Assembly (NCBI GenBank): GCA_024349765.1
Contig: AP026073.1
Coordinates: 682,001 to 746,000 of the forward strand
From: Streptomyces nigrescens
GTDB taxonomy: Bacteria > Actinomycetota > Actinomycetes > Streptomycetales > Streptomycetaceae
Length of the DNA stretch: 64,000 nucleotides
Direction of reading: 5' to 3'
Shown here: positions 27,439 to 35,337 of the stretch, piece by piece
Numbering within the stretch: position 1 is the first letter of the stretch
Layout of the letters: the number at the start of each line of letters is the position of its first letter
The notes under the pieces: model-generated
Told to the model about the DNA's origin: nothing
The model's database searches: none
What the model saw: only the letters and a program-made list of their open reading frames with translations
Program-made: the position numbers and the translations under genes

Positions 27439-27486
27439 TTCTCGGTCCTTCCAGGAGGTGGCGGTGACGGCCGTGGTCGGACACGT

Positions 27487-27502
27487 GTTGGAACGGTCCA
27501 AC
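27487..27502. promoter_or_regulatory. LacI operator copy 1 (GTTGGAACGGTCCAAC)
   Basis: GTTGGA/TCCAAC inverted repeat with a central ACGG. It lies about 10-25 bases downstream of the predicted start of the leftward dehydrogenase transcript. The 14-base core TGGAACGGTCCAAC recurs at the start of the lacI gene. Confidence 0.7.
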
Positions 27503-27518
27503 GGTGGTCGTTCCGCGC

Positions 27519-27548
27519 ACCCTGCATGTCCTGATGTCCGCATGTCAA
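27519..27548 (-). promoter_or_regulatory. Promoter of the IolG-like gene at 26374-27438
   Basis: On the minus strand: TTGACA (27543-27548), an 18-bp spacer, CAGGGT (27519-27524). This places +1 near 27512, directly before operator copy 1. Confidence 0.5.
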
Positions 27549-27609
27549 CCCTCCGCGCAGGCCGGATTGCCCTCGTCGGGGAGGTCGAAGGGGGCCGACC
27601 GTCCGGACG

Positions 27610-27638
27610 TTGACGGCCACCTGCGGCGATGGCAGGAT
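27610..27638 (+). promoter_or_regulatory. Promoter of the lacI gene
   Basis: TTGACG (27610-27615), a 17-bp spacer, CAGGAT (27633-27638). +1 would fall at or just before the ATG at 27647, which is also inside operator copy 2; the message may be leaderless. Confidence 0.5.
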
Positions 27639-27646
27639 CCCGGTCC

Positions 27647-27661
27647 ATGGAACGGTCCAAC
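27647..27661. promoter_or_regulatory. LacI operator copy 2, over the lacI start codon
   Basis: TGGAACGGTCCAAC (27648-27661) repeats the core of the site at 27487, with the ATG as its left edge. Codons 1-5 of the regulator are therefore written in its own operator, which fits autorepression. Confidence 0.65.
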
Positions 27662-28708
27662 GAGCGCGGTGACGACCCGCGGGCGGCCGCCGGCCGGCCC
27701 CCGACGATCCGCGGCGTCGCCGAACGCGCCGGCGTCTCCAAATCCCTGGTCTCGCTCGTCCTGCAGGGCTCACCGCGGGTCAGCGACGCCAAGCGGCGGG
27801 CCGTCCAGGACGCCATCGACGAGCTCGGCTACCGGCCCAACGCTGCCGCCCGCAGCCTCGTCGCCCGCCGCACCCACACCGTCGGCGTGCTCCTGAACGA
27901 CCTGCGCAACCCCTGGTTCGTCGACCTCCTGGACGGCCTGAACTCGGTCCTGCACGCCCACGGCCTGCGCATGCTGATGGCCGACGGCCGGCTCGACCGG
28001 CGCACCGGCCAGGACGTCGCCCGCACCTTCCAGGAACTGCGGGTCGACGGCCTCGTCGTCGTCGGCACCCTCCCGGACACCGACGGCCTCGCCGAGGTCG
28101 CGGAGCGGCTGCCCACCGTCATCGCGGGCAACCACGAACCCCTGCTCCCGCACGTCGACATCGTCGCCAACGACGACGAACGCGGCGCCCGGCTCGCCAC
28201 CGAGCACCTGATCTCCCTCGGCCACCGGCGGATCGCCCACATCGCCGGCCGCGGCGTGGTCGGGACCCTGCGCCGCCGCGGATTCGAGGCCGCCGTACGC
28301 GCCCACGGCCTGCACACCGCCGCCGTGGTGGAGAGCGCCGACGGCACGGAGGAGGGCGGCTACCGCGCCGCCGTACGGCTCCTCAACCCCGCGCGCCGCA
28401 CCGAACGCCCCACCGCCGTCTTCGCGTTCAACGACATCTCCTGCGTCGGTGCGCTCTCCGCGGCCCAGGAACTCGGGCTGACCGTGCCCGTCGACCTCTC
28501 CCTCGTCGGCTACGACAACACCTACCTCGCCCGTATCCGCCACCTCTGGCTGACCTCGGTCAACAACGCCAGCCACGACGTCGGCCGGCGGGCCGCCCGC
28601 TGCCTCCTCGACCGCATGGCGGGCAAGGGCGCCCCGGCCGGTCACCAACTCGTCGCCCCGGAACTGGAGATCAGAGGGTCCACGGCGCCGCCGCCCGGAG
28701 CCGCGTAG
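27647..28708 (+). CDS. LacI-family repressor, divergent from the inositol dehydrogenase gene
   Basis: 353 residues from the ATG at 27647; an ATG 18 bases upstream is possible but lies between the -10 box and the predicted +1. TIRGVAERAGVSKSLVSLVL is the helix-turn-helix and YRPNAAARSLVARRT the hinge. The C-terminal sensor contains VGVLLNDLRNPWF and FNDISCVGALSAAQELG. LSLVGYDNTYLARIRHLWLTSV is the usual FDD/YDN ligand region. It probably binds the duplicated GGAACGGTCC sites, represses itself and the dehydrogenase gene, and responds to a cyclitol or derivative. A control of the core iol genes is possible but the same operator is not seen there. Confidence 0.9.
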   Translation: MERSNERGDDPRAAAGRPPTIRGVAERAGVSKSLVSLVLQGSPRVSDAKRRAVQDAIDELGYRPNAAARSLVARRTHTVGVLLNDLRNPWFVDLLDGLNSVLHAHGLRMLMADGRLDRRTGQDVARTFQELRVDGLVVVGTLPDTDGLAEVAERLPTVIAGNHEPLLPHVDIVANDDERGARLATEHLISLGHRRIAHIAGRGVVGTLRRRGFEAAVRAHGLHTAAVVESADGTEEGGYRAAVRLLNPARRTERPTAVFAFNDISCVGALSAAQELGLTVPVDLSLVGYDNTYLARIRHLWLTSVNNASHDVGRRAARCLLDRMAGKGAPAGHQLVAPELEIRGSTAPPPGAA

Positions 28709-28750
28709 GCACCCGGATTCCCACGGCGCGACACGCCCGCCGGCGTCCGG

Positions 28751-29701
28751 CTACTCCTGCCGCCCCGCCCGCAGGTCGCGGTCCACCGCCCGCAGCAGCA
28801 CCAGCAGCATCCGGTTCAACGGCGTCTCGATGCCGTGCCGTTCGGCCGCCCGCACCACCGCGCCGGTGAGGTACTCGTGCTCCAGCGGACGGCCCGCGAG
28901 CCGGTCGTACAGCATCGACGAACCACCGTCCGGAGGCGCGTGCGCGTACAGCTCCAGCGTCCGCGCGATGTCCGCCTCACCGATGTCCGCCCCCTCCGCG
29001 CGGGCCACCGCCGCCGCCTCCCGCAGCAGATCGCGGCTGAGCGCCGCCATCTCCGGATCCGCGAAGACGCCGATCCGCTGCTGGAGCAGCGCCGTGAGGG
29101 GGTTCGCCGCGAGGTTCGTGAACAGCTTGCGCCAGACGGCCGTGGTGAAGTCCGGCACCGGATGCACCCGCAGCCCCGTACCGGCCAGCAGCGCGGCGAA
29201 CCGGTCCGCCAACGGGCCCTCGGGAACGTGCAGTTCACTGGCGACGTGGTGGCGGACCCGGCCGGGCGCGATGCGCTCGGCGGAGATGTAGACCACGGTC
29301 GGCAGGACCGCGGTCCCACGAGGAACGAGCGGCACCACCCGCTCCTCCTGGTCGATGCCGTTCTGCAGCACCGCGACGACGGTCTCGGGGCCGCACAGCC
29401 GCCGCAGCCAGCCCTCGGCACTCGCGGTGTCCTGCGCCTTGGTGGTCAGCAGCACCCAGTCGACCGGTGTCACCCGCGCCGGATCGGTGACGATCCGCAC
29501 CGCGGCGGCGCGGACCTCGCCGCCGCTCTCGACGGCGAGGTCCCGCAACGGACTGCGGACGCACAGCGTGACGTCCAGACCCGCCCACCGGGCGAGGGCG
29601 GCGACGTACCCGCCGATCGCACCGGCCCCGATCACCGCGACCCGCGCGGGCGCGGCGGCGGCCCGGTCCGGCACGGAGGCGGCCTGGGGTGTCTGGGCCA
29701 T
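28751..29701 (-). CDS. Ketopantoate reductase-family (PanE/ApbA) oxidoreductase
   Basis: 316 residues. ARVAVIGAGAIGGYVAALA is the NADPH-binding Rossmann motif. VLLTTKAQDTASA and VLQNGIDQEERV are the conserved ApbA segments, with the Lys of TKA and Asn of QNG in catalytic or substrate positions. A C-terminal helical domain contains WRKLFTNLAANPLTAL (second Lys and Asn) and the family's terminal Glu-rich GRPLEHEYLTGAVV. It would reduce a 2-keto acid such as ketopantoate to the hydroxy acid. Streptomyces carry several paralogues, so the pantothenate role is not assured. The ribosome site is poor (GAGGT close to the ATG). Confidence 0.83.
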   Translation of the reverse strand: MAQTPQAASVPDRAAAAPARVAVIGAGAIGGYVAALARWAGLDVTLCVRSPLRDLAVESGGEVRAAAVRIVTDPARVTPVDWVLLTTKAQDTASAEGWLRRLCGPETVVAVLQNGIDQEERVVPLVPRGTAVLPTVVYISAERIAPGRVRHHVASELHVPEGPLADRFAALLAGTGLRVHPVPDFTTAVWRKLFTNLAANPLTALLQQRIGVFADPEMAALSRDLLREAAAVARAEGADIGEADIARTLELYAHAPPDGGSSMLYDRLAGRPLEHEYLTGAVVRAAERHGIETPLNRMLLVLLRAVDRDLRAGRQE

Positions 29702-29758
29702 ACCTCGATCGTAGCCACGCGGCCGGGCGTCACACCCGTACCGCTTCGGGTGGCGTCA

Positions 29759-29950
29759 CTACCGGCCGCCCCGGCCCGGCCGCTGCGCCACCCACGTTCT
29801 GACCGTGTCCGCGAACCAGTACGGTTTCCCGCCCTCCACCAGGTCCGGTTCGGGCAGCAGCCCGTGCTTGCGGTACGAGCGCACGGTGTCCGGCTGCACC
29901 TGGATGTGTGCCGCGATCTCCTTGTACGACCAGAGCCTGCGGTCGGTCAT
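29759..29950 (-). CDS. Small MerR/excisionase-like HTH protein
   Basis: 63 residues from the ATG at 29950 with AGGAGGTGG upstream. LWSYKEIAAHIQVQPDTVRSYRKHGLLPEPD is a winged helix of the MerR/AlpA kind, and PYWFADTVRTWVAQRPG is the wing and tail. Proteins of this size are frequent in Streptomyces chromosomes as orphan regulators and also act as excisionases; no integrase is adjacent, so an orphan regulator is more likely. Confidence 0.78.
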   Translation of the reverse strand: MTDRRLWSYKEIAAHIQVQPDTVRSYRKHGLLPEPDLVEGGKPYWFADTVRTWVAQRPGRGGR

Positions 29951-30156
29951 CTCTGCCACCTCCTGAGCGCCGCACGCGGGGCCGGCCCGGGGTGAGCCGG
30001 ACGGAGCCGCGCACGGCCTGGTGATCACTGAGCCTGTGCCCGGACAACGACACTCGGTGACCACCGGCGAGGGGCTGTCGAGCGGTTGTGACCGAAGGCC
30101 CGGCGAACTGTGACAGCCGTGACGCACGCCGTACGCCTGTGACGGGAGGGAGATAC

Positions 30157-30174
30157 CGGTCCCCACGGGGACCG
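30157..30174. terminator. Hairpin after the sugar porter gene
   Basis: CGGTCCCC-AC-GGGGACCG lies 35 bases beyond the sugar-porter stop (read leftward). A second small stem (CACGG/CCGTG) lies at about 30183-30196. The rest of the 258-base gap between the porter and HTH genes shows no gene. Confidence 0.5.
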
Positions 30175-30208
30175 TGGCCCTCACGGGACCCGTGCCCCCC
30201 ACGGAGAC

Positions 30209-31621
30209 TTATGCCTGCTCGCCCGCCGCCCTGCGCAGCTCGTGCTCCAGGTCCTCCAGGGCCAGCCCCTTCGTCTCCGGTGCGTAACGCCGGCAGAAGA
30301 CCCAGGACAGCACGCACATCGCCGCGAAGAACCAGAACGTGCTGCTCGCGCCGACCGCGTCCAGCAGCACCGGGAAGACCAGCGCCACCGCGAAGTTGAC
30401 CATCCACATCACGAACACCGCGGCGCCCATGGCCAGTCCGCGCACCCTGAGCGGGAACATCTCGGCGAGCAGCAACCACACCCCGGTGTTCAGCGTGGCC
30501 TGCATGAACGCCATGTACAGCACCATCAGGCCCAGCACCAGCACGCTGACGGCCGGCGAGTGCGGGAGGTGGAAGGCCGCCCCCAGCAGCGCGAGCGCCA
30601 CCGTCATCCCCGCCAGCCCGCAGAGCAGCAGGGGACGCCGGCCGACCCGGTCGATCAGCGACATCCCGATCGCCGTGGCCACTACGGAGACCGCCCCGAC
30701 GGCGATCGTGGCGGTGATGGCGGCGCCGGTGCCCAGACCGGTCGACGCGAGGATCTTGGGCGCGAAGTACACCACCGCGTTGACGCCGGTGATCTGCTGC
30801 ACCGCCGCCAGCCCGATGCCGACCAGCAGCAGCCGCCGCACCCACGGCGTGCGCAGCTCCCGCCAGGCGCCGCGCCGGGCGTCCGCCTCCAGGCTGCGGG
30901 CGTGGTCGATCCGGGCCAGCTCGGCGGGTACGTCGGCGGCCGGCAGCGTACGGCCGAGCACCCGTGCCGCGTCCTCCCGCCGCCCCCTGCTGATGTACCA
31001 GCGCGGGGTGTCGGGCAGGAAGAACAGCCCGGCGAACAGCGCCACCGCGGGCAGCGCGGCGAGCCCCAGCATCCAGCGCCAGGCCGCCCACTGCGCCAGG
31101 ACCGCGTTGAGGAGATACGCGAGCAACTGCCCGCTGACGATCATGAGGGAGTTGAACGAGACCAGCCGGCCCCGGATGTGCGGGGGCGCGATCTCGGACA
31201 GATACAGCGGGGTGATCACGGAGGCGCTGCCGACGGCCAGCCCGAGCACGAACCGCGCCACCGTCATGAACGGCACGGTGGGGGAGAGCGCGACGGCCAC
31301 CGCACCCCCGATGAACACGGCACCGGCCCACAGCAGCGCATCGCGCCGGCCCAGCGCATCGGACATCCGCCCGCCGATCAGCGAACCGAACGCGGCGCCG
31401 ATCAGCAGGGCACTGGTGATGACGCCCTCACCCAGCGACGTCAGGCCGAAGTGGCTCTCCATGAAGGGCAGCGCGCCGGAGATCACCCCGGTGTCGTAGC
31501 CGAACAGGGCGCCACCGAGGGCGGCGATGGCAGCGATGCCGACGATGAAGCGTTTGGCGTTCCGGTCCGGTGCGGCAGGACGCTGACCGGCGGGCGCCAC
31601 CTGGCTGGTCACGGCGCCCAT
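30209..31621 (-). CDS. MFS sugar porter, likely myo-inositol transporter
   Basis: 470 residues with 12 membrane helices. Sugar-porter signatures: GGALFGYDTGVISGAL in TM1, GGRMSDALGRRDAL (G...D..GRR loop 2-3), PDTPRWYISRGR after TM6, QQITGVNAVVYF in TM7, SLIDRVGRRPLL (loop 8-9), and RYAPETKGLALEDLE (PETKG) at the C-terminus. It should be proton-coupled. Its place after iolE- and iolG-like genes on the same strand makes inositol the likely substrate (IolT-like). A long 231-base gap separates it from iolG, so it may have its own promoter. The start at 31621 has only a weak ribosome site. Confidence 0.88.
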   Translation of the reverse strand: MGAVTSQVAPAGQRPAAPDRNAKRFIVGIAAIAALGGALFGYDTGVISGALPFMESHFGLTSLGEGVITSALLIGAAFGSLIGGRMSDALGRRDALLWAGAVFIGGAVAVALSPTVPFMTVARFVLGLAVGSASVITPLYLSEIAPPHIRGRLVSFNSLMIVSGQLLAYLLNAVLAQWAAWRWMLGLAALPAVALFAGLFFLPDTPRWYISRGRREDAARVLGRTLPAADVPAELARIDHARSLEADARRGAWRELRTPWVRRLLLVGIGLAAVQQITGVNAVVYFAPKILASTGLGTGAAITATIAVGAVSVVATAIGMSLIDRVGRRPLLLCGLAGMTVALALLGAAFHLPHSPAVSVLVLGLMVLYMAFMQATLNTGVWLLLAEMFPLRVRGLAMGAAVFVMWMVNFAVALVFPVLLDAVGASSTFWFFAAMCVLSWVFCRRYAPETKGLALEDLEHELRRAAGEQA

Positions 31622-31780
31622 CGTCAGCCCCGCCGCGCCGTGGGGCCCGGCCGTGCCACGGCACCGGCGACGGGGACCGCATCCGCCCCCTGAGCAGGTG
31701 CTATGAGCGAGAGCGGAACGGCAACGGCACGCGCGACATACGCGGGCGCGACATCCATGAGAACGGGGGCCTTTCGGTGC

Positions 31781-31837
31781 GGGTACGGGTACGGCGGGTA
31801 CGGGTACGCGGGGGCGGGCGCGGCGGGTACGGGTACG
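31781..31837. repeat. GGGTAC short repeats upstream of the sugar porter
   Basis: GGGTACGGGTAC occurs three times (31781-31792, 31796-31807, 31825-31836) in the 231-base gap between iolG and the porter gene. No gene is seen there. The tract could be simple-sequence expansion or carry regulatory sites. Confidence 0.5.
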
Positions 31838-31852
31838 GCTGCGGCCGCCGGC

Positions 31853-32890
31853 TCAGCGATACATCGCCGGGCGCTCGACCAGCTCCACCGTGACGCGCTC
31901 ACCGGTGGCCTGGGCACGCACACCGGCCTCGCACACCGCGGCCGCGGCATAGCCGTCCCAGCAACTGGGGCCCTCGACCTCGCCGCGGCGGGTCGCGTTC
32001 ACCCAGAGCTGCACCTGCCGGTCGTACGCGTCCTCGAAGCGCTCCACGAAACCGGGCGGAATGGCGCCGCCCCACCGGCCGGCGGTGTTGCTGAAGACGC
32101 CGCGGTCGTCACCGATCCGGGCGGTGCCGCCCTCGCAGACCGCCTCGCAGCTGACCTGGTAGCCGAAACCGCAGTTGACGAAGATCTCGGTGTCCACGAC
32201 CTGGCCGCCGGCGGTCTCGAAGAGGACCAGCTGCGGGTCGCTGAGCCCCTCGGGCGCGTTCCCGGTGGGGGCGGGGCGCAGCACGCGTACGGCGGTGATC
32301 TCGTCGTCCAGCAGCCAGCGCGTCACGTCGATCTCGTGCACCACCGAGTCGTTGATCATCATCGCGTTGGTGAAGCCCGGCGGTGTGTCCGCGTTCCGGT
32401 GCCGGTTGTGCAACATCAACGGGCGACCGTAAGTCCCTTGCGAGAGAAGGGACTTGAGGCTCCGGTAATCCGCGTCGTAACGACGCATGAAGCCCACCTG
32501 CACGCGGCGGTGGCCCAGCGCCTGCTCGGCCTCCAGCACGCGCAGCGCGGACGCGGCGTCCGGCGTCAGCGGCTTCTCGCACAGCACGGGCAGATCGCGC
32601 GCGAACGCCTCCAGCAGCGCCGCCTCGTGCGCGGGACCGGGCGAGGCGATCAGCACCGCATCGACGGCCGGGTCGTCCATGGCGGCCGCGGGATCGGTGT
32701 ACGGGGTGCACCCCTCGATGCCGTCCGCCAGACGCTTCACCCGCGCCGCGTCGATGTCCACCACCGCCGCCACCCGGGCCCCGCTGATCACCTCATCGAT
32801 CCGCCGCACATGGTCCGCCCCCATCCGCCCGGTACCGATGACCGCCACCCCGAGCGTCCCGCGGGAACCCGCGCCACTGCGCTCACTCAT
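31853..32890 (-). CDS. iolG: Inositol 2-dehydrogenase (Gfo/Idh family)
   Basis: 345 residues from the ATG at 32890. Two in-frame ATGs upstream (32920, 32944) are possible; both 32890 and 32920 sit behind GGAGGACGG, a duplicated ribosome-site/start unit. [19 protein letters not shown] is the NAD-binding motif, [12 protein letters not shown] the EKP motif, and [13 protein letters not shown] plus [15 protein letters not shown] the IolG substrate segment with the catalytic Asp-x3-His. It oxidises myo-inositol to 2-keto-myo-inositol, step 1 of the pathway. It lies downstream of the iolE-like gene and upstream of the porter. Confidence 0.88.
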   Translation of the reverse strand: MSERSGAGSRGTLGVAVIGTGRMGADHVRRIDEVISGARVAAVVDIDAARVKRLADGIEGCTPYTDPAAAMDDPAVDAVLIASPGPAHEAALLEAFARDLPVLCEKPLTPDAASALRVLEAEQALGHRRVQVGFMRRYDADYRSLKSLLSQGTYGRPLMLHNRHRNADTPPGFTNAMMINDSVVHEIDVTRWLLDDEITAVRVLRPAPTGNAPEGLSDPQLVLFETAGGQVVDTEIFVNCGFGYQVSCEAVCEGGTARIGDDRGVFSNTAGRWGGAIPPGFVERFEDAYDRQVQLWVNATRRGEVEGPSCWDGYAAAAVCEAGVRAQATGERVTVELVERPAMYR

Positions 32891-32959
32891 ACCGTCCTCC
32901 GTGCCGCTGCTGTGCTCCATGCCGTCCTCCATGTCGTCCTGCACTCCTCACACCCTGGC

Positions 32960-33880
32960 TCAGGCGCCGCAGGAGCGCAGGAAGCGGCGGGTGCGTTCGG
33001 CGATGGGGAACGGGCGGTCGGGCGGGCAGGGGTACATGTCCTGCTCGACGATGGCGAAGAGGTCGACGTTCAGTTCCTGCGCGGCTTCCAGGACGGGCGG
33101 CAGCGCGGGCACGCCGAGCGGCGGTTCGCACATCACGCCCTGCTGGACGGCCGGGCCGAACGGCGTGCCCTTGGCGACGACGTCGCTGAGGATGTCCGGG
33201 TCGACCTGCTTGAGGTGCAGGTACCCGATCCGTTCGCCGTAGGTGCGGATCAGCTTGACGCTGTCGCCGCCGCAGTAGGCGTAGTGGCCGGTGTCCAGGC
33301 ACAGGTTGACCAGGTCGGAGTCGGTCACGTGGAGGAAGCGCTCGACGTGCTCCTCGGTGTCGATGTGGGTGTCGGCGTGCGGGTGGACGACGATGTCGAG
33401 CCCGAACTCGTCACGCACCCGCTTGCCCAGGCGCTCCATGCCCGTCGTGAGGTGCTTCCACTGCTCGACGGTCAGCTCGCGGGGTTCGAGCTCCTCGGCG
33501 GTCTTGTCGTCCCGCCAGAAGGACGGGATGACGACGAGGTGCCGGGCGCCCATGGCCTGGGTGAGGGTGGCGACCTCGGAGACGTGGGCCCAGGTCTTGT
33601 CCCATACGGACGGGCCGTGGTGCAGGGAAGTGAAGATCGTGCCGGCCGAGACCTTGAGGTCGCGGCGGGCGACCTCGTCGTGGAGCACGGCGGGATCGGT
33701 GGGCAGGTAGCCGTACGGGCCGAGTTCGATCCACTCGTAGCCGGCCCGGGCGACCTCGTCGAGGAAGCGCTGCCAGGGCACTTGCTGGTCGTCGTCGGGG
33801 AACCAGACTCCCCACGAGTCGGGGGCCGAACCGACGCGGAGACGGTCCAGGACGGGCGGGGCGGCATGGCGTGCGGGCAT
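32960..33880 (-). CDS. iolE: IolE/MocC-like 2-keto-myo-inositol dehydratase
   Basis: 306 residues from the ATG at 33880 (GAGGAGAG upstream). AP-endonuclease-2-type TIM barrel: APDSWGVWFPDDDQQVPW, YEWIELGPYGYLPTDP, VVHPHADTHIDTEEHVER (metal His and Glu), LCLDTGHYAYCGGD and YLHLKQVDP. This is the IolE/MocC subgroup rather than a general sugar isomerase. It would dehydrate 2-keto-myo-inositol to the trihydroxycyclohexane-dione used by IolD. It is the only IolE candidate in a cluster that has all other steps, which supports the call. It is the first gene of the leftward arm, under the promoter at 33945-33973. Confidence 0.75.
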   Translation of the reverse strand: MPARHAAPPVLDRLRVGSAPDSWGVWFPDDDQQVPWQRFLDEVARAGYEWIELGPYGYLPTDPAVLHDEVARRDLKVSAGTIFTSLHHGPSVWDKTWAHVSEVATLTQAMGARHLVVIPSFWRDDKTAEELEPRELTVEQWKHLTTGMERLGKRVRDEFGLDIVVHPHADTHIDTEEHVERFLHVTDSDLVNLCLDTGHYAYCGGDSVKLIRTYGERIGYLHLKQVDPDILSDVVAKGTPFGPAVQQGVMCEPPLGVPALPPVLEAAQELNVDLFAIVEQDMYPCPPDRPFPIAERTRRFLRSCGA

Positions 33881-33944
33881 GCTGCGGCTCTCCTCTCGCC
33901 GGTCGGCGGTGACCGGGAAGGCGCGGGGTGGGGTTGTGGGGCAC

Positions 33945-33973
33945 AGCCTCTCTGCCGCCCCGGGGAGTGTCAA
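33945..33973 (-). promoter_or_regulatory. Promoter of the leftward iol arm
   Basis: On the minus strand: TTGACA (33968-33973), a 17-bp spacer, GAGGCT (33945-33950). The GTCCTKAC repeats lie just upstream. Confidence 0.55.
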
Positions 33974-33979
33974 GACTTC

Positions 33980-34003
33980 GTCCTGACATAAGGACGTAAG
34001 GAC
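33980..34003. promoter_or_regulatory. GTCCTKAC operator repeats, left group
   Basis: Three copies of a GTCCTTAC-like element: GTCCTGAC forward (33980-33987), then ATAAGGAC (33988-33995) and GTAAGGAC (33996-34003) as 8-base direct repeats in reverse orientation. They sit between the divergent iol promoters. The motif with a following CA resembles the consensus I recall for Corynebacterium IolR (KGWCHTRACA), matching 9 of 10 positions. Confidence 0.5.
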
Positions 34004-34072
34004 TTGTGGGCCGGATGAGGGTGCCGGGTGGGGGTGGGTGGCCGGGCCGGGGTTTCGCTTTGACGTCAGAAT

Positions 34073-34080
34073 GTAAGGAC
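34073..34080. promoter_or_regulatory. GTCCTTAC operator repeat, right copy
   Basis: GTAAGGAC on the plus strand (reverse strand TGTCCTTACAT) lies six bases before the -35 box of the iolC promoter. It repeats the element found at 33980-34003. Confidence 0.5.
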
Positions 34081-34086
34081 AAACTG

Positions 34087-34116
34087 TTGACAGGGTCTGA
34101 GGGTCACCGTTAGACC
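34087..34116 (+). promoter_or_regulatory. Promoter of the rightward iol arm (iolC operon)
   Basis: TTGACA (34087-34092), an 18-bp spacer, TAGACC (34111-34116). The predicted leader to iolC is about 105 bases. Confidence 0.65.
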
Positions 34117-34230
34117 TTTCCTCGGACGGGAGGGCGGAACCCCCGGTCCCGCTGAGCGCAAACCCGCTGAGCGAAGCGAATCCTTTTGCGTGAGAAGCAG
34201 GATGTGGCGCGCTGAGCCGAAGGGGCGTGT

Positions 34231-35223
34231 ATGACCGAGTCGTACGACCTGATCACGATGGGCCGGATCGGGGTGGACCTCTACCCGCTGCAGACCGGTG
34301 TGTCGTTGGCGCAGGTGGAGACCTTCGGGAAGTTCCTGGGGGGCTCGGCCGCGAACGTCGCGGTGGCGGCCGCCCGGCTCGGGCGGCGGAGCGCGGTCAT
34401 CAGCCGGACCGGCAGGGACCCGTTCGGGGACTTCCTGCATCAGGCCCTGCGCGGGTTCGGGGTGGACGACCGGTGGGTGACACCGGTCGCGGCCCACCCG
34501 ACGCCGGTGACCTTCTGCGAGATCTTCCCGCCGGACGACTTCCCGCTGTATTTCTACCGGCGTCCCAAGGCCCCCGACCTCGACATCCGTCCGGAGGAGC
34601 TCGACCGGGAGGCGATCGCGGCCGCGCGGATCTTCTGGGTCACCGGAACGGGGCTGTGCGAGGAGCCGAGCCGCAGTGCCACCCTGGCCGCGCTGGAGGC
34701 CCGCGCCAAGTCCGGACCGACCGTCTTCGACCTCGACTGGCGGCCGATGTTCTGGGGCGGCGAGGGGGGCGCCTCCGGGGACGGCGGGGCGACCGGCGCC
34801 GCGGCGCGGGCCACCGCCCGGCCGTGTTACGAGGCCGCCCTGCGGCACGCCACCGTAGCGGTCGGGAACGTGGACGAGGCCGAGGTCGCCACCGGGCTGC
34901 GCGACCCCAAGGCGTGTGCGCAGGCGCTGCTGGACATGGGCGTCGAGCTGGCCGTCGTCAAACAGGGGCCCAAGGGGGTGCTGGCCGTGCACCGGGACGG
35001 CCGGGTCGCCGAGGTGCCGCCCACCCCCGTCGAGGTCGTCAACGGGCTCGGCGCCGGGGACGCGTTCGGCGGGGCGCTGTGCCACGGCCTGCTCTCCGGC
35101 TGGGAGCTGGAGCCGATGATGCGGTACGCGAACGCGGCCGGGGCGATCGTCGCCTCCCGGCTCGCCTGCTCCTCCGCGATGCCCACGCGGGAGGAGGTCG
35201 AGGAGTTCCTCGCCGCCCGGTGA
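34231..35223 (+). CDS. iolC: 5-dehydro-2-deoxygluconokinase
   Basis: 330 residues of the PfkB/ribokinase family. DLITMGRIGVDLYPLQ and FGKFLGGSAANVAVAAARLG are the N-terminal sugar-binding signatures; ISRTGRDPFG follows. FDLDWRPMFW is typical of IolC. NGLGAGDAFGGALCHGLL is the PfkB C-terminal signature with the catalytic Asp. It phosphorylates 2-deoxy-5-keto-gluconate with ATP, making the substrate of the aldolase encoded next. It is the first gene of the rightward operon. The ribosome site before the ATG is weak (GGGGCGTG). Confidence 0.92.
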   Translation: MTESYDLITMGRIGVDLYPLQTGVSLAQVETFGKFLGGSAANVAVAAARLGRRSAVISRTGRDPFGDFLHQALRGFGVDDRWVTPVAAHPTPVTFCEIFPPDDFPLYFYRRPKAPDLDIRPEELDREAIAAARIFWVTGTGLCEEPSRSATLAALEARAKSGPTVFDLDWRPMFWGGEGGASGDGGATGAAARATARPCYEAALRHATVAVGNVDEAEVATGLRDPKACAQALLDMGVELAVVKQGPKGVLAVHRDGRVAEVPPTPVEVVNGLGAGDAFGGALCHGLLSGWELEPMMRYANAAGAIVASRLACSSAMPTREEVEEFLAAR

Positions 35224-35337
35224 GTTCCTCGCCGGCCCGGTGAACCGGGGGTGACTCCCCGCCGTTCTCCCTGCCACCGCTGCGCCTCCCCGCCCCGCCG
35301 TCCCTCCCCGCCCCGCCCCCAGAAGGTGAGTTGACCC

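Noticed and set aside
27629-27646. Upstream ATG as start of the second LacI gene
   Set aside because: It lies between the -10 box and the predicted +1, so it would be outside the transcript; the ATG at 27647 fits better.
33881-34230. Regulator gene in the iol divergent region
   Set aside because: Frames across it are short or antisense and show no DNA-binding motif; the region is explained by promoters and repeats.
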